Assembly: GCA_036785705.1 (NCBI GenBank)
Contig: JAWUZG010000056.1
Span: 8,805,001 to 8,869,000, forward strand
Direction of reading: 5' to 3'
DNA length: 64,000 nt
From: Acanthornis magna
Taxonomy: Eukaryota; Chordata; Aves; Passeriformes; Acanthizidae
In this document: one piece after another, positions 49,642-62,400 of the stretch
Layout: the number at the start of each line of letters is the position of its first letter
Numbering within the stretch: the stretch's first letter is position 1
Notes under the pieces: generated by a model
The model's input: only the letters and a program-made list of their open reading frames with translations
What the model was told of the DNA's origin: nothing
Database searches by the model: none
Translations under genes and position numbers: made by a program

Positions 49642-51350
49642 ATGCCTAGGCTTAGCATTAGGAGATCTAAAGGGCCTCGAGCTCCAGGAACACCAGGGCT
49701 GGAAAGGGCCTGCCAAGGCAAACGCGGCAAGACCCCATCATGGCTGCTCTCACACCTTTCTGATCTGGACACCCCACATGGGTGGGCACCTCGGCCCCGG
49801 CCACCAGCTGCCATTTGGCCTAGAGTTAGGGTTGAGAGATTTAAAGAGTTACAAGCTCCGGGAACACTGGGGCTGGAAAGGGCCTGCCAAGGCCATCGCA
49901 ACAGTGCCCCAACATTGCTGCTCCTCCATCTTTCTGATAGGGAAAACCTAGGTACTGGGCTCGGGTAATTAACTAGGCTAGGGTTAGGGTTACGCCTAGG
50001 GTTAGGGTTTGGAGATCTAAAGGGTCTCGAGCTCCAGGAACACCAGGGCTGGAAAGGGCCTGCCAAGGCAAATGCGGCAAGGCTCCATCATGCCTGCTCT
50101 CACACCTTTCTGATCTGGACACCCCACATGGGTGGGCACCTCAGCCCCTGCCACCAGCTGCCATTTGGCCTAGAGTTAGGGTTGAGAGACCTAAAGAGAC
50201 TCGAGCTCTGGGAACACTGGGGCTGGAAAGGGCCTGCCAAGGCCATCGCAGCAGTGCCCTAACACTGCTGCTCCCACACCTTTCTGATAGGGAAAACCCA
50301 GGCATTGGGCTTGGGTAAATAACTAGGTGTAGGGGTAGGGTTATGCCAAGGCTTAGCATTAGGAGATCTAAAGGGCTTCGAGCTCCAGGAACACCAAAGC
50401 TGGAAAGGGCCTGCCAAGGCAAACGCGGCAAGGCCCCATCATGGCTGCTCCCACACCTTTCTGATCTGGACACGCCACAGGGTTGGGCACCTCGGCCCCT
50501 GCCACCAGCTGCCATTTGGCCTAGTGTTAGGGTTGAGAGATCTAAAGAGACTCGAGCTCCTGGAACACTGGGGCTGGAAAGGGCCTGCCAAGGCCATCGC
50601 AGCAGTGCCCCAACACTGCTGCTCCCACACCTTTCTGATAGGGAAAACCCAGGCATTGGGCTTGGGTAAATAACTAGGTGTAGGGGTAGGGTTATGCCTA
50701 GGCTTAGCATTAGGAGATCTAAAGGGCCGCGAGCTCCAGGAACACCAGGGCTGGAAAGGGCCTGCCAAGGCAAACGCGGCAAGGCCCCATCATGGCTGCT
50801 CCCACACCTTTCTGATCTGGACACCCCACATGGCTGGGCACCTCAGCCCCGGCCACCAGCTGCCATTTGGCCTAGTGTTAGGGTTGAGAGATCTAAAGAG
50901 ACTCGAGCTCCTGGAACACTGGGGCTGGAAAGGGCCTGCAAAGGCCAACGCAGCAGTGCCCCAACATTGCTGCTCCCACACCTTTCTGGTAGGGAAAACC
51001 CAGGCATTGGGCTTGGCTAAATAACTAGGTGTAGGCGTAGGAGTATGCCTAGGCTTAGCATTAGGAGATCTAAAGGGCCTCGAGCTCCAGGAACACCAAA
51101 GCTGGAAAGGGCCTGCCAAGGCAAACGCGGCAAGACCCCATCATGGCTGCTCCCACACCTTTCTGATCTGGACACCCCACATGGGTGGGCACCTCGGCCC
51201 CGGCCACCAGCTGCCATTTGGCCTAGAGTTAGGGTTGAGAGATTTAAAGAGTTACAAGCTCCGGGAACACTGGGGCTGGAAAGGGCCTGCCAAGGCCATC
51301 GCAACAGTGCCCCAACATTGCTGCTCCTCCATCTTTCTGATAGGGAAAAC
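49642..51350 (+). repeat. Block U, copy 1 (matches 53,498-55,205)
   Basis: About 1.7 kb matches 53,498-55,205 at 3,856 bp (3,855 after a one-base loss near 54,893). The rare GCCTGCAAAGGCCAACGCAG occurs at about 50,934 and 54,790, exactly 3,856 bp apart. L2 spacings are 2, 1, 1 in both copies. Private to this copy are GGGTTTGGAGATC near 50,008 and GGGCCGCGAGC near 50,727. Confidence 0.8.
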
Positions 51351-52796
51351 CTAGGTACTGGGCTCGGGTAATTAACTAGGCTAGGGTTAGGGTTACGCCT
51401 AGGGTTAGGGTTAGGAGATCTAAAGGGCCTCGAGCTCCAGGAACACCAGGGCTGGAAAGGGCCTGCCAAGGCAAATGCGGCAAGGCCCCATCATGCCTGC
51501 TCTCACACCTTTCTGATCTGGACACCCCACATGGCTGGGCACCTCGGCCCCTGCCACCAGCTGCCATTTGGCCTAGAGTTAGGGTTGAGAGACCTAAAGA
51601 GACTCGAGCTCTGGGAACACTGGGGCTGGAAAGGGCCTGCCAAGGGCATCGCAGCAGTGCCCTAACACTGCTGCTGCCACACCTTTCTGATAGGGAAAAC
51701 CCAGGCATTGGGCTTGGGTAAATAACTAGGTGTAGGGGTAGGGTTATGCCTAGGCTTAGCATTAGGAGATCTAAAGGGCCTCGAGCTCCAGGAACACCAG
51801 GGCTGGAAAGGGCCTGCCAAGGCAAACGCGGCAAGGCCCCATCATGGCTGCTCCCACACCTTTCTGATCTGGACACGCCACAGGGTTTGGCACCTCGGCC
51901 CCTGCCACCAGCTGCCATTTGGCCTAGTGTTAGGGTTGAGAGATCTAAAGAGACTCGAGCTCCTGGAACACTGGGGCTGGAAAGGGCCTGCCAAGGCCAT
52001 CGCAGCAGTGCCCCAACATTGCTGCTCCTCCATCTTTCTGATAGGGAAAACCTAGGTACTGGGCTCGGGTAATTAACTAGGCTAGGGTTAGGGTTACGCC
52101 TAGGGTTAGGGTTAGGAGATCTAAAGGGCCTCGAGCTCCAGGAACACCAGGGCTGGAAAGGGCCTGCCAAGGCAAACGTGGCAAGACCCCATCATGGCTG
52201 CTCTCACACCTTTCTGATCTGGACACCCCACATGGGTGGGCACCTCGGCCCCGGCCACCAGCTGCCATTTGGCCTAGAGTTAGGGTTGAGAGATTTAAAG
52301 AGTTACAAGCTCCGGGAACACTGGGGCTGGAAAGGGCCTGCCAAGGCCATCGCAACAGTGCCCCAACATTGCTGCTCCTCCATCTTTCTGATAGGGAAAA
52401 CCTAGGTAGTGGTCTCGGGTAATTAACTAGGCTAGGGTTAGGGTTACGCCTAGGGTTAGGGTTAGGAGATCTAAAGGGCCTCGAGCTCCAGGAACACCAG
52501 GGCTGGAAAGGGCCTGCCAAGGCAAACGCGGCAAGGCTCCATCATGCCTGCTCCCACACCTTTCTGATCTGGACACCCCACATGCCTGGGCACCTCAGCC
52601 CCTGCCACCAGCTGCCATTTGGCCTAGAGTTAGGGTTGAAAGACCTAAAGAGACTCGAGCTCTGGGAACACTGGGGCTGGAAAGGGCCTGCCAAGGCCAT
52701 CGCAGCAGTGCCCTAACACTGCTGCTCCCACACCTTTCTGATAGGGAAAACCCAGGCATTGGGCTTGGGTAAATAACTAGGTGTAGGGGTAGTGTT
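51351..52796 (+). repeat. Satellite between block U copy 1 and S block copy 6
   Basis: Four dimers, with B variants III, I, II and III. The L2 tail near 52,792 reads GGTAGTGTTATGCC, a one-base change that breaks the only perfect hexamer in that tail. GTTGAAAGACC at about 52,637 and CATGCCTGGGC at about 52,583 are other private changes. Nothing but satellite is present. Confidence 0.8.
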
Positions 52797-53497
52797 ATGC
52801 CAAGGCTTAGCATTAGGAGATCTAAAGGGCCTCGAGCTCCAGGAACACCAGGGCTGGAAAGGGCCTGCCAAGGCAAACGCGGCAAGGCCCCATCATGGCT
52901 GCTCCCACACCTTTCTGATCTGGACACGCCACAGGGTTGGGCACCTCGGCCCCTGCCTCCAGCTGCCATTTGGCCTAGAGTTAGGGTTGAGAGATCTAAA
53001 GAGACTCGAGCTCCTGGAACACTGGGGCTGGAAAGGGCCTGCCAAGGCCATCGCAGCAGTGCCCCAACATTGCTGCTCCTCCATCTTTCTGATAGGGAAA
53101 ACTTAGGTACTGGGCTTGGGTAATTAACTAGGCTAGGGTTAGGGTTACGCCTAGGGTTAGGCTTAGGAGATCTAAAGGGCCTCGAGCTCCAGGAACACCA
53201 GGGCTGGAAAGGGCCTGCCAAGGCAAACGCGGCAAGGCCCCATCATGGCTGCTCCCACACCTTTCTGATCTGGACACGCCACAGGGTTGGGCACCTCGGC
53301 CCCTGCCACCAGCTGCCATTTGGCCTAGTGTTAGGGTTGAGAGATCTAAAGAGACTCGAGCTCCTGGAACACTGGGGCTGGAAAGGGCCTGCCAAGACCA
53401 TCGCAGCAGTGCCCCAACACTGCTGCTCCCACACCTTTCTGATAGGGAAAACCCAGGCATTGGGCTTGGGTAAATAACTAGGTGTAGGGGTAGGGTT
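52797..53497 (+). repeat. S block copy 6 (shortened, diverged)
   Basis: CCTGCCTCC near 52,952 and GCCAAGACC at about 53,391 identify it. It has CTCGGCCCC, and CCCCAACATTG instead of CCCAGCATTG in the first B core, so it is an intermediate or partly converted form. It is the first S block after a gap of about 20 kb without one. It is followed by block U copy 2, which does not follow S blocks elsewhere. Confidence 0.75.
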
Positions 53498-55748
53498 ATG
53501 CCTAGGCTTAGCATTAGGAGATCTAAAGGGCCTCGAGCTCCAGGAACACCAGGGCTGGAAAGGGCCTGCCAAGGCAAACGCGGCAAGACCCCATCATGGC
53601 TGCTCTCACACCTTTCTGATCTGGACACCCCACATGGGTGGGCACCTTGGCCCCGGCCACCAGCTGCCATTTGGCCTAGAGTTAGGGTTGAGAGATTTAA
53701 AGAGTTACAAGCTCCGGGAACACTGGGGCTGGAAAGGGCCTGCAAAGGCCATCGCAACAGTGCCCCAACATTGCTGCTCCTCCATCTTTCTGATAGGGAA
53801 AACCTAGGTACTGGGCTCGGGTAATTAACTAGGCTAGGGTTAGGGTTACGCCTAGGGTTAGGGTTAGGAGATCTAAAGGGCCTCGAGCTCCAGGAACACC
53901 AGGGCTGGAAAGGGCCTGCCAAGGCAAATGCGGCAAGGCTCCATCATGCCTGCTCTCACACCTTTCTGATCTGGACACCCCACATGGCTGGGCACCTCAG
54001 CCCCTGCCACCAGCTGCCATTTGGCCTAGAGTTAGGGTTGAGAGACCTAAAGAGACTCGAGCTCTGGGAACACTGGGGCTGGAAAGGGCCTGCCAAGGCC
54101 ATCGCAGCAGTGCCCTAACACTGCTGCTCCCACACCTTTCTGATAGGGAAAACCCAGGCATTGGGCTTGGGTAAATAACTAGGTGTAGGGGTAGGGTTAT
54201 GCCAAGGCTTAGCATTAGGAGATCTAAAGGGCTTCGAGCTCCAGGAACACCAAAGCTGGAAAGGGCCTGCCAAGGCAAACGCGGCAAGGCCCCATCATGG
54301 CTGCTCCCACACCTTTCTGATCTGGACACGCCACAGGGTTGGGCACCTCGGCCCCTGCCACCAGCTGCCATTTGGCCTAGTGTTAGGGTTGAGAGATCTA
54401 AAGAGACTCGAGCTCCTGGAACACTGGGGCTGGAAAGGGCCTGCCAAGGCCATCGCAGCAGTGCCCCAACACTGCTGCTCCCACACCTTTCTGATAGGGA
54501 AAACCCAGGCATTGGGCTTGGGTAAATAACTAGGTGTAGGGGTAGGGTTATGCCTAGGCTTAGCATTAGGAGATCTAAAGGGCCTCGAGCTCCAGGAACA
54601 CCAGGGCTGGAAAGGGCCTGCCAAGGCAAACGCGGCAAGGCCCCATCATGGCTGCTCCCACACCTTTCTGATCTGGACACCCCACATGGGTGGGCACCTC
54701 GGCCCCGGCCACCAGCTGCCATTTGGCCTAGTGTTAGGGTTGAGAGATCTAAAGAGACTCGAGCTCCTGGAACACTGGGGCTGGAAAGGGCCTGCAAAGG
54801 CCAACGCAGCAGTGCCCCAACATTGCTGCTCCCACACCTTTCTGGTAGGGAAAACCCAGGCATTGGGCTTGGCTAAATAACTAGGTGTAGGCATGGAGTA
54901 TGCCAAGGCTTAGCATTAGGAGATCTAAAGGGCCTCGAGCTCCAGGAACACCAAAGCTGGAAAGGGCCTGCCAAGGCAAACGCGGCAAGACCCCATCATG
55001 GCTGCTCCCACACCTTTCTGATCTGGACACCCCACATGGGTGGGCACCTCGGCCCCGGCCACCAACTGCCATTTGGCCTAGAGTTAGGGTTGAGAGATTT
55101 AAAGAGTTACAAGCTCCGGGAACACTGGGGCTGGAAAGGGCCTGCCAAGGCCATCGCAACAGTGCCCCAACATTGCTGCTCCTCCATCTTTCTGATAGGG
55201 AAAACCTAGGTACTGGGATCGGGTAATTAACTAGGCTAGGGTTAGGGTTACGCCTAGGGTTAGGGTTAGGAGATCTAAAGGGCCTCGAGCTCCAGGAACA
55301 CCAGGGCTGGAAAGGGCCTGCCAAGGCAAACGCGGCAAGACCCCATCATGGCTGCTCTCACACCTCTCTGATCTGGACACCCCACATGGGTGGGCACCTC
55401 GGCCCCGGCCACCAGCTGCCATTTGGCCTAGAGTTAGGGTTGAGAGATTTAAAGAGTTACAAGCTCCGGGAACACTGGGGCTGGAAAGGGCCTGCCAAGG
55501 ACATCGCAACAGTGCCCCAACATTGCTGCTCCTCCATCTTTCTGATAGGGAAAACCTAGGTACTGGGCTCGGGTAATTAACTAGGCTAGGGTTAGGGTTA
55601 CGACTAGGGTTAGGGTTAGGAGATCTAAAGGGCCTCGAGCTCCAGGAACACCAGGGCTGGAAAGGGCCTGCCAAGGCAAACGCGGCAAGGCTCCATCATG
55701 CCTGCTCCCACACCTTTCTGATCTGGACACCCCACATGGCTGGGCACC
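53498..55748 (+). repeat. Block U, copy 2, and following dimers
   Basis: 53,498-55,205 is the second copy of block U, 3,856 bp from the first. It carries GGCATGGAGTATG at about 54,891 (one base shorter than GGCGTAGGAGTATG), CACCAACTGCC at about 55,062, and TGGGATCGGG at about 55,216. 55,206-55,748 holds L1 dimers with GGACATCGCAACAG and GTTACGACTAGG that link it to the repeat starting at 55,749. Confidence 0.78.
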
Positions 55749-58201
55749 TCAGCCCCTGCCACCAGCTGCTATTTGGCCTAGAGTTAGGGTTGAGAGACCT
55801 AAAGAGACTCGAGCTCTGGGAACACTGGGGCTGGAAAGGGCCTGCCAAGGCCATCGCAGCAGTGCCCTAACACTGCTGCTCCCACACCTTTCTGATAGGG
55901 AAAACCCAGGCATTGGGCTTGGGTAAATAACTAGGTGTAGGGGTAGGGTTATGCCAAGGCTTAGCATTAGGAGATCTAAAGGGCCTCGAGCTCCAGGAAC
56001 ACCAGGGCTGGAAAGGGCCTGCCAAGGCAAACGCGGCAAGGCCCCATCATGGCTGCTCCCACACCTTTCTGATCTGGACACGCCACAGGGTTGGGCACCT
56101 CGGCCCCTGCCACCAGCTGCCATTTGGCCTAGTGTTAGGGTTGAGAGATCTAAAGAGACTCGAGCTCCTGGAACACTGGGGCTGGAAAGGGCCTGCCAAG
56201 GCCATCGCAGCAGTGCCCCAACATTGCTGCTCCTCCATCTTTCTGATAGGGAAAACCAAGGTACTGGGCTCGGGTAATTAACTAGGCTAGGGTTAGGGTT
56301 ACGCCTAGGGTTAGGGTTAGGAGATCTAAAGGGCCTCGAGCTCCAGGAACACCAGGGCTGGAAAGGGCCTGCCAAGGCAAACGCGGCAAGGCCCCATCAT
56401 GCCTGCTCCCACACCTTTCTGATCTGGACACCCCACATGGGTGGGCACCTCAGCCCCTGCCACCAGCTGCCATTTGGCCTAGAGTTAGGGTTGAGAGATC
56501 TAAAGACCCTCGAGCTCTGGGAACACTGGGGCTGGAAAGAGCCTGACAAGGCCATTGCAACAGTGCGCCAACATTGCTGCTCCTCCGTCTTTCTGATAGG
56601 AAAAACCCAGGCATTGGGCTTGGGTAAATAACTAGGTGTAGGGGTAGGGTTATGCCTAGGCTTAGCATTAGGAGATCTAAAGGGCCTCGAGCTCCGGGAA
56701 CACCAAAGCTGGAAAGGGCCTGCCAAGGCAAACGCGGCAAGGCCCCATCATGGCTGCTCCCACACCTTTCTGATCTGGACACGCCACAGGGTTGGGCACC
56801 TCGGCCCCTGCCTCCAGCTGCCATTTGGCCTAGAGTTAGGGTTGAGAGATCTAAAGAGACTCGAGCTCCTGGAACACTGGGGCTGGAAAGGGCCTGCAAA
56901 GGCCATCGCAGCAGTGCCCCAGCATTGCTGCTCCTCCATCTTTCTGATAGGGAAAACTTAGTTACTGGGCTTGGGTAATTAACTAGGCTAGGGTTAGGGT
57001 TACACCTAGGGTTAGGCTTAGGAGATCTAAAGGGCCTCGAGCTCCAGGAACACCAGGGCTGGAAAGGGCCTGCCAAGGCAAACGCGGCAAGGCCCCATCA
57101 TGGCTGCTCCCACACCTTTCTGATCTGGACACGCCACAGGGTTGGGCACCTCGGCCCCTGCCACCAGCTGCCATTTGGCCTAGTGTTAGGGTTGAGAGAT
57201 CTAAAGACACTCGAGCTCCTGGAACACTGGGGCTGGAAAGGGCCTGCCAAGACCATCGCAGCAGTGCCCCAACACTGCTGCTCCCACACCTTTCTGATAG
57301 GGAAAACCCAGGCATTGGGCTTGGGTAAATAACTAGGTGTAGGGGTAGGGTTATGCCTAGGCTTAGCATTAGGAGATCTAAAGGGCCTCGAGCTCCAGGA
57401 ACACCAAAGCTGGAAAGGGCCTGCCAAGGCAAACGCGGCAAGACCCCATCATGGCTGCTCCCACACCTTTCTGATCTGGACACGCCACAGGGTTTGGCAC
57501 CTCGGCCCCTGCCACCAGCTGCCATTTGGCCTAGTGTTAGGGTTGACAGATCTAAAGAGACTCGAGCTCTGGGAACACTGCGGCTGGAAAGGGCCTGCCA
57601 AGGCCATCGCAGCAGTGCCCCAACATTGCTGCTCCTCCATCTTTCTGATAGGGAAAACCTAGGTACTGGGCTCGGGTAATTAACTAGGCTAGGGTTAGGG
57701 TTACGCCTAGGGTTAGGGTTAGGAGATCTAAAGGGCCTCGAGCTCCAGGAACACCAGGGCTGGAAAGGGCCTGCCAAGGCAAACGCGGCAAGACCCCATC
57801 ATGGCTGCTCTCACACCTTTCTGATCTGGACACCCCACATGGGTGGGCACCTCGGCCCCGGCCACCAGCTGCCATTTGGCCTAGAGTTAGGGTTGAGAGA
57901 TTTAAAGAGTTACAAGCTCCGGGAACACTGGGGCTGGAAAGGGCCTGCCAAGGACATCGCAACAGTGCCCCAACATTGCTGCTCCTCCATCTTTCTGATA
58001 GGGAAAACCTAGGTACTGGGCTCGGGTAATTAACTAGGCTAGGGTTAGGGTTACGCCTAGGGTTAGGGTTAGGAGATCTAAAGGGCCTCGAGCTCCAGGA
58101 ACACCAGGGCTGGAAAGGGCCTGCCAAGGCAAACGCGGCAAGGCTCCATCATGCCTGCTCCCACACCTTTCTGATCTGGACACCCCACATGGGTGGGCAC
58201 C
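55749..58201 (+). repeat. 2.45-kb seven-dimer unit, copy 1
   Basis: Seven dimers (2,453 bp) recur in the next copies. In order they include a B variant III dimer, a dimer ending GGTACTGGGCTCGG, the GAAAGAGCCTGACAAGG dimer (about 56,536), the S dimer with CCTGCCTCC at 56,807 plus GCCTGCAAAGGCC and CCCAGCATTG, the GCCAAGACC dimer (about 57,250), a dimer with GGTTGACAGATC and ACTGCGGCTGG that copy 2 lacks, and a B variant II dimer. L2 spacings from 55,951 are 2, 2, 3. Confidence 0.85.
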
Positions 58202-60304
58202 TCAGCCCCTGCCACCAGCTGCCATTTGGCCTAGAGTTAGGGTTGAGAGACCTAAAGAGACTCGAGCTCTGGGAACACTGGGGCTGGAAAGGGCCTGCCA
58301 AGGCCATCGCAGCAGTGCCCCAACACTGCTGCTCCCACACCTTTCTGATAGGGAAAACCCAGGCATTGGGCTTGGGTAAATAACTAGGTGTAGGGGTAGG
58401 GTTATGCCAAGGCTTAGCATTAGGAGATCTAAAGGGCCTCGAGCTCCAGGAACACCAGGGCTGGAAAGGGCCTGCCAAGGCAAACGCGGCAAGGCCCCAT
58501 CATGGCTGCTCCCACACCTTTCTGATCTGGACACGCCACAGGGTTGGGCACCTCGGCCCCTGCCACCAGCTGCCATTTGGCCTAGTGTTAGGGTTGAGAG
58601 ATCTAAAGAGACTCGAGCTCCTGGAACACTGGGGCTGGAAAGGGCCTGCCAAGGCCATCGCAGCAGTGCCCCAACATTGCTGCTCCTCCATCTTTCTGAT
58701 AGGGAAAACCAAGGTACTGGGCTCGGGTAATTAACTAGGCTAGGGTTAGGGTTACGCCTAGGGTTAGGCTTAGGAGATCTAAAGGGCCTCGAGCTCCAGG
58801 AACACCAGGGCTGGAAAGGGCCTGCCAAGGCAAACGCGGCAAGGCCCCATCATGCCTGCTCCCACACCTTTCTGATCTGGACACCCCACATGGGTGGGCA
58901 CCTCAGCCCCTGCCACCAGCTGCCATTTGGCCTAGAGTTAGGGTTGAGAGATCTAAAGACCCTCGAGCTCTGGGAACACTGGGGCTGGAAAGAGCCTGAC
59001 AAGGCCATTGCAACAGTGCGCCAACATTGCTGCTCCTCCGTCTTTCTGATAGGAAAAACCCAGGCATTGGGCTTGGGTAAATAACTAGGTGTAGGGGTAG
59101 GGTTATGCCTAGGCTTAGCATTAGGAGATCTAAAGGGCCTCGAGCTCCGGGAACACCAAAGCTGGAAAGGGCCTGCCAAGGCAAACGCGGCAAGGCCCCA
59201 TCATGGCTGCTCCCACACCTTTCTGATCTGGACACGCCACAGGGTTGGGCACCTCGGCCCCTGCCTCCAGCTGCCATTTGGCCTAGAGTTAGGGTTGAGA
59301 GATCTAAAGAGACTCGAGCTCCTGGAACACTGGGGCTGGAAAGGGCCTGCAAAGGCCATCGCAGCAGTGCCCCAGCATTGCTGCTCCTCCATCTTTCTGA
59401 TAGGGAAAACTTAGGTACTGGGCTTGGGTAATTAACTAGGCTAGGGTTAGGGTTACGCCTAGGGTTAGGCTTAGGAGATCTAAAGGGCCTCGAGCTCCAG
59501 GAACACCAGGGCTGGAAAGGGCCTGCCAAGGCAAACGCGGCAAGGCCCCATCATGGCTGCTCCCACACCTTTCTGATCTGGACACGCCACAGGGTTGGGC
59601 ACCTCGGCCCCTGCCACCAGCTGCCATTTGGCCTAGTGTTAGGGTTGAGAGATCTAAAGAGACTCGAGCTCCTGGAACACTGGGGCTGGAAAGGGCCTGC
59701 CAAGACCATCGCAGCAGTGCCCCAACACTGCTGCTCCCACACCTTTCTGATAGGGAAAACCCAGGCATTGGGCTTGGGTAAATAACTAGGTGTAGGGGTA
59801 GGGTTATGCCTAGGCTTAGCATTAGGAGATCTAAAGGGCCTCGAGCTCCAGGAACACCAAAGCTGGAAAGGGCCTGCCAAGGCAAACGCGGCAAGACCCC
59901 ATCATGGCTGCTCTCACACCTTTCTGATCTGGACACCCCACATGGGTGGGCACCTCGGCCCCGGCCACCAGCTGCCATTTGGCCTAGAGTTAGGGTTGAG
60001 AGATTTAAAGAGTTACAAGCTCCGGGAACACTGGGGCTGGAAAGGGCCTGCCAAGGACATCGCAACAGTGCCCCAACATTGCTGCTCATCCATCTTTCTG
60101 ATAGGGAAAACCTAGGTACTGGGCTCGGGTAATTAACTAGGCTAGGGTTAGGGTTACGACTAGGGTTAGGGTTAGGAGATCTAAAGGGCCTCGAGCTCCA
60201 GGAACACCAGGGCTGGAAAGGGCCTGCCAAGGCAAACGCGGCAAGGCCCCATCATGCCTGCTCCCACACCTTTCTGATCTGGACACCCCACATGGCTGGG
60301 CACC
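58202..60304 (+). repeat. 2.45-kb unit, copy 2 (one dimer shorter)
   Basis: It matches copy 1 at 2,453 bp through the dimers at 58,404, 59,105 and 59,806, then returns to the start of the next unit after only 2,103 bp. The missing dimer corresponds to the one around 57,449-57,798 in copy 1, leaving a fused dimer with CTCTCACACC. The private change CTGCTCATCCATC is at about 60,085. Confidence 0.85.
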
Positions 60305-62400
60305 TCAGCCCCTGCCACCAGCTGCCATTTGGCCTAGAGTTAGGGTTGAGAGACCTAAAGAGACTCGAGCTCCTGGAACACTGGGGCTGGAAAGGGCCTG
60401 CCAAGGCCATCGCAGCAGTGCCCTAACACTGCTGCTCCCACACCTTTCTGATAGGGAAAACCCAGGCATTGGGCTTGGGTAAATAACTAGGTGTAGGGGT
60501 AGGGTTATGCCAAGGCTTAGCATTAGGAGATCTAAAGGGCCTCGAGCTCCAGGAACACCAGGGCTGGAAAGGGCCTGCCAAGGCAAACGCGGCAAGGCCC
60601 CATCATGGCTGCTCCCACACCTTTCTGATCTGGACACGCCACAGGGTTGGGCACCTCGGCCCCTGCCACCAGCTGCCATTTGGCCTAGTGTTAGGGTTGA
60701 GAGATCTAAAGAGACTCGAGCTCCTGGAACACTGGGGCTGGAAAGGGCCTGCCAAGGCCATCGCAGCAGTGCCCCAACATTGCTGCTCCTCCATCTTTCT
60801 GATAGGGAAAACCAAGGTACTGGGCTCGGGTAATTAACTAGGCTAGGGTTAGGGTTACGCCTAGGGTTAGGGTTAGGAGATCTAAAGGGCCTCGAGCTCC
60901 AGGAACACCAGGGCTGGAAAGGGCCTGCCAAGGCAAACGCGGCAAGGCCCCATCATGCCTGCTCCCACACCTTTCTGATCTGGACACCCCACATGGGTGG
61001 GCACCTCAGCCCCTGCCACCAGCTGCCATTTGGCCTAGAGTTAGGGTTGAGAGATCTAAAGACCCTCGAGCTCTGGGAACACTGGGGCTGGAAAGAGCCT
61101 GACAAGGCCATTGCAACAGTGCGCCAACATTGCTGCTCCTCCGTCTTTCTGATAGGAAAAACCCAGGCATTGGGCTTGGGTAAATAACTAGGTGTAGGGG
61201 TAGGGTTATGCCTAGGCTTAGCATTAGGAGATCTAAAGGGCCTCGAGCTCCGGGAACACCAAAGCTGGAAAGGGCCTGCCAAGGCAAACGCGGCAAGGCC
61301 CCATCATGGCTGCTCCCACACCTTTCTGATCTGGACACCCCACATGGGTGGGCACCTCAGCCCCTGCCACCAGCTGCCATTTGGCCTAGAGTTAGGGTTG
61401 AGAGATCTAAAGACCCTCGAGCTCTGGGAACACTGGGGCTGGAAAGAGCCTGACAAGGCCATTGCAACAGTGCGCCAACATTGCTGCTCCTCCGTCTTTC
61501 TGATAGGAAAAACCCAGGCATTGGGCTTGGGTAAATAACTAGGTGTAGGGGTAGGGTTATGCCTAGGCTTAGCATTAGGAGATCTAAAGGGCCTCGAGCT
61601 CCGGGAACACCAAAGCTGGAAAGGGCCTGCCAAGGCAAACGCGGCAAGGCCCCATCATGGCTGCTCCCACACCTTTCTGATCTGGACACGCCACAGGGTT
61701 GGGCACCTCGGCCCCTGCCTCCAGCTGCCATTTGGCCTAGAGTTAGGGTTGAGAGATCTAAAGAGACTCGAGCTCCTGGAACACTGGGGCTGGAAAGGGC
61801 CTGCAAAGGCCATCGCAGCAGTGCCCCAGCATTGCTGCTCCTCCATCTTTCTGATAGGGAAAACTTAGGTACTGGGCTTGGGTAATTAACTAGGCTAGGG
61901 TTAGGGTTACGCCTAGGGTTAGGCTTAGGAGATCTAAAGGGCCTCGAGCTCCAGGAACACCAGGGCTGGAAAGGGCCTGCCAAGGCAAACGCGGCAAGGC
62001 CCCATCATGGCTGCTCCCACACCTTTCTGATCTGGACACGCCACAGGGTTGGGCACCTCGGCCCCTGCCACCAGCTGCCATTTGGCCTAGTGTTAGGGTT
62101 GAGAGATCTAAAGAGACTCGAGCTCCTGGAACACTGGGGCTGGAAAGGGCCTGCCAAGACCATCGCAGCAGTGCCCCAACACTGCTGCTCCCACACCTTT
62201 CTGATAGGGAAAACCCAGGCATTGGGCTTGGGTAAATAACTAGGTGTAGGGGTAGGGTTATGCCTAGGCTTAGCATTAGGAGATCTAAAGGGCCTCGAGC
62301 TCCAGGAACACCAAAGCTGGAAAGGGCCTGCCAAGGCAAACGCGGCAAGACCCCATCATGGCTGCTCCCACACCTTTCTGATCTGGACACCCCACATGGG
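60305..62400 (+). repeat. 2.45-kb unit, copy 3 (one dimer duplicated)
   Basis: It matches copy 2 at 2,103 bp until about 61,300, then at 2,454 bp from 61,559, because the GAAAGAGCCTGACAAGG dimer is present twice. The S marker CCTGCCTCC is at 61,714 and GCCAAGACC at about 62,154. The first B variant III here reads GAGCTCCTGG instead of GAGCTCTGGG (about 60,369). The match fades after about 62,400. Confidence 0.82.
60958..61689 (+). repeat. Identical tandem 351-bp dimers (recent duplication)
   Basis: By direct reading, 60,958-61,338 equals 61,309-61,689, with no difference over more than one full 351-bp period. The dimer includes the rare GAAAGAGCCTGACAAGG and GTGCGCCAAC. Elsewhere adjacent dimers differ at many sites, so this is the youngest event visible, or a collapsed/expanded assembly artefact. 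Confidence 0.85.
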
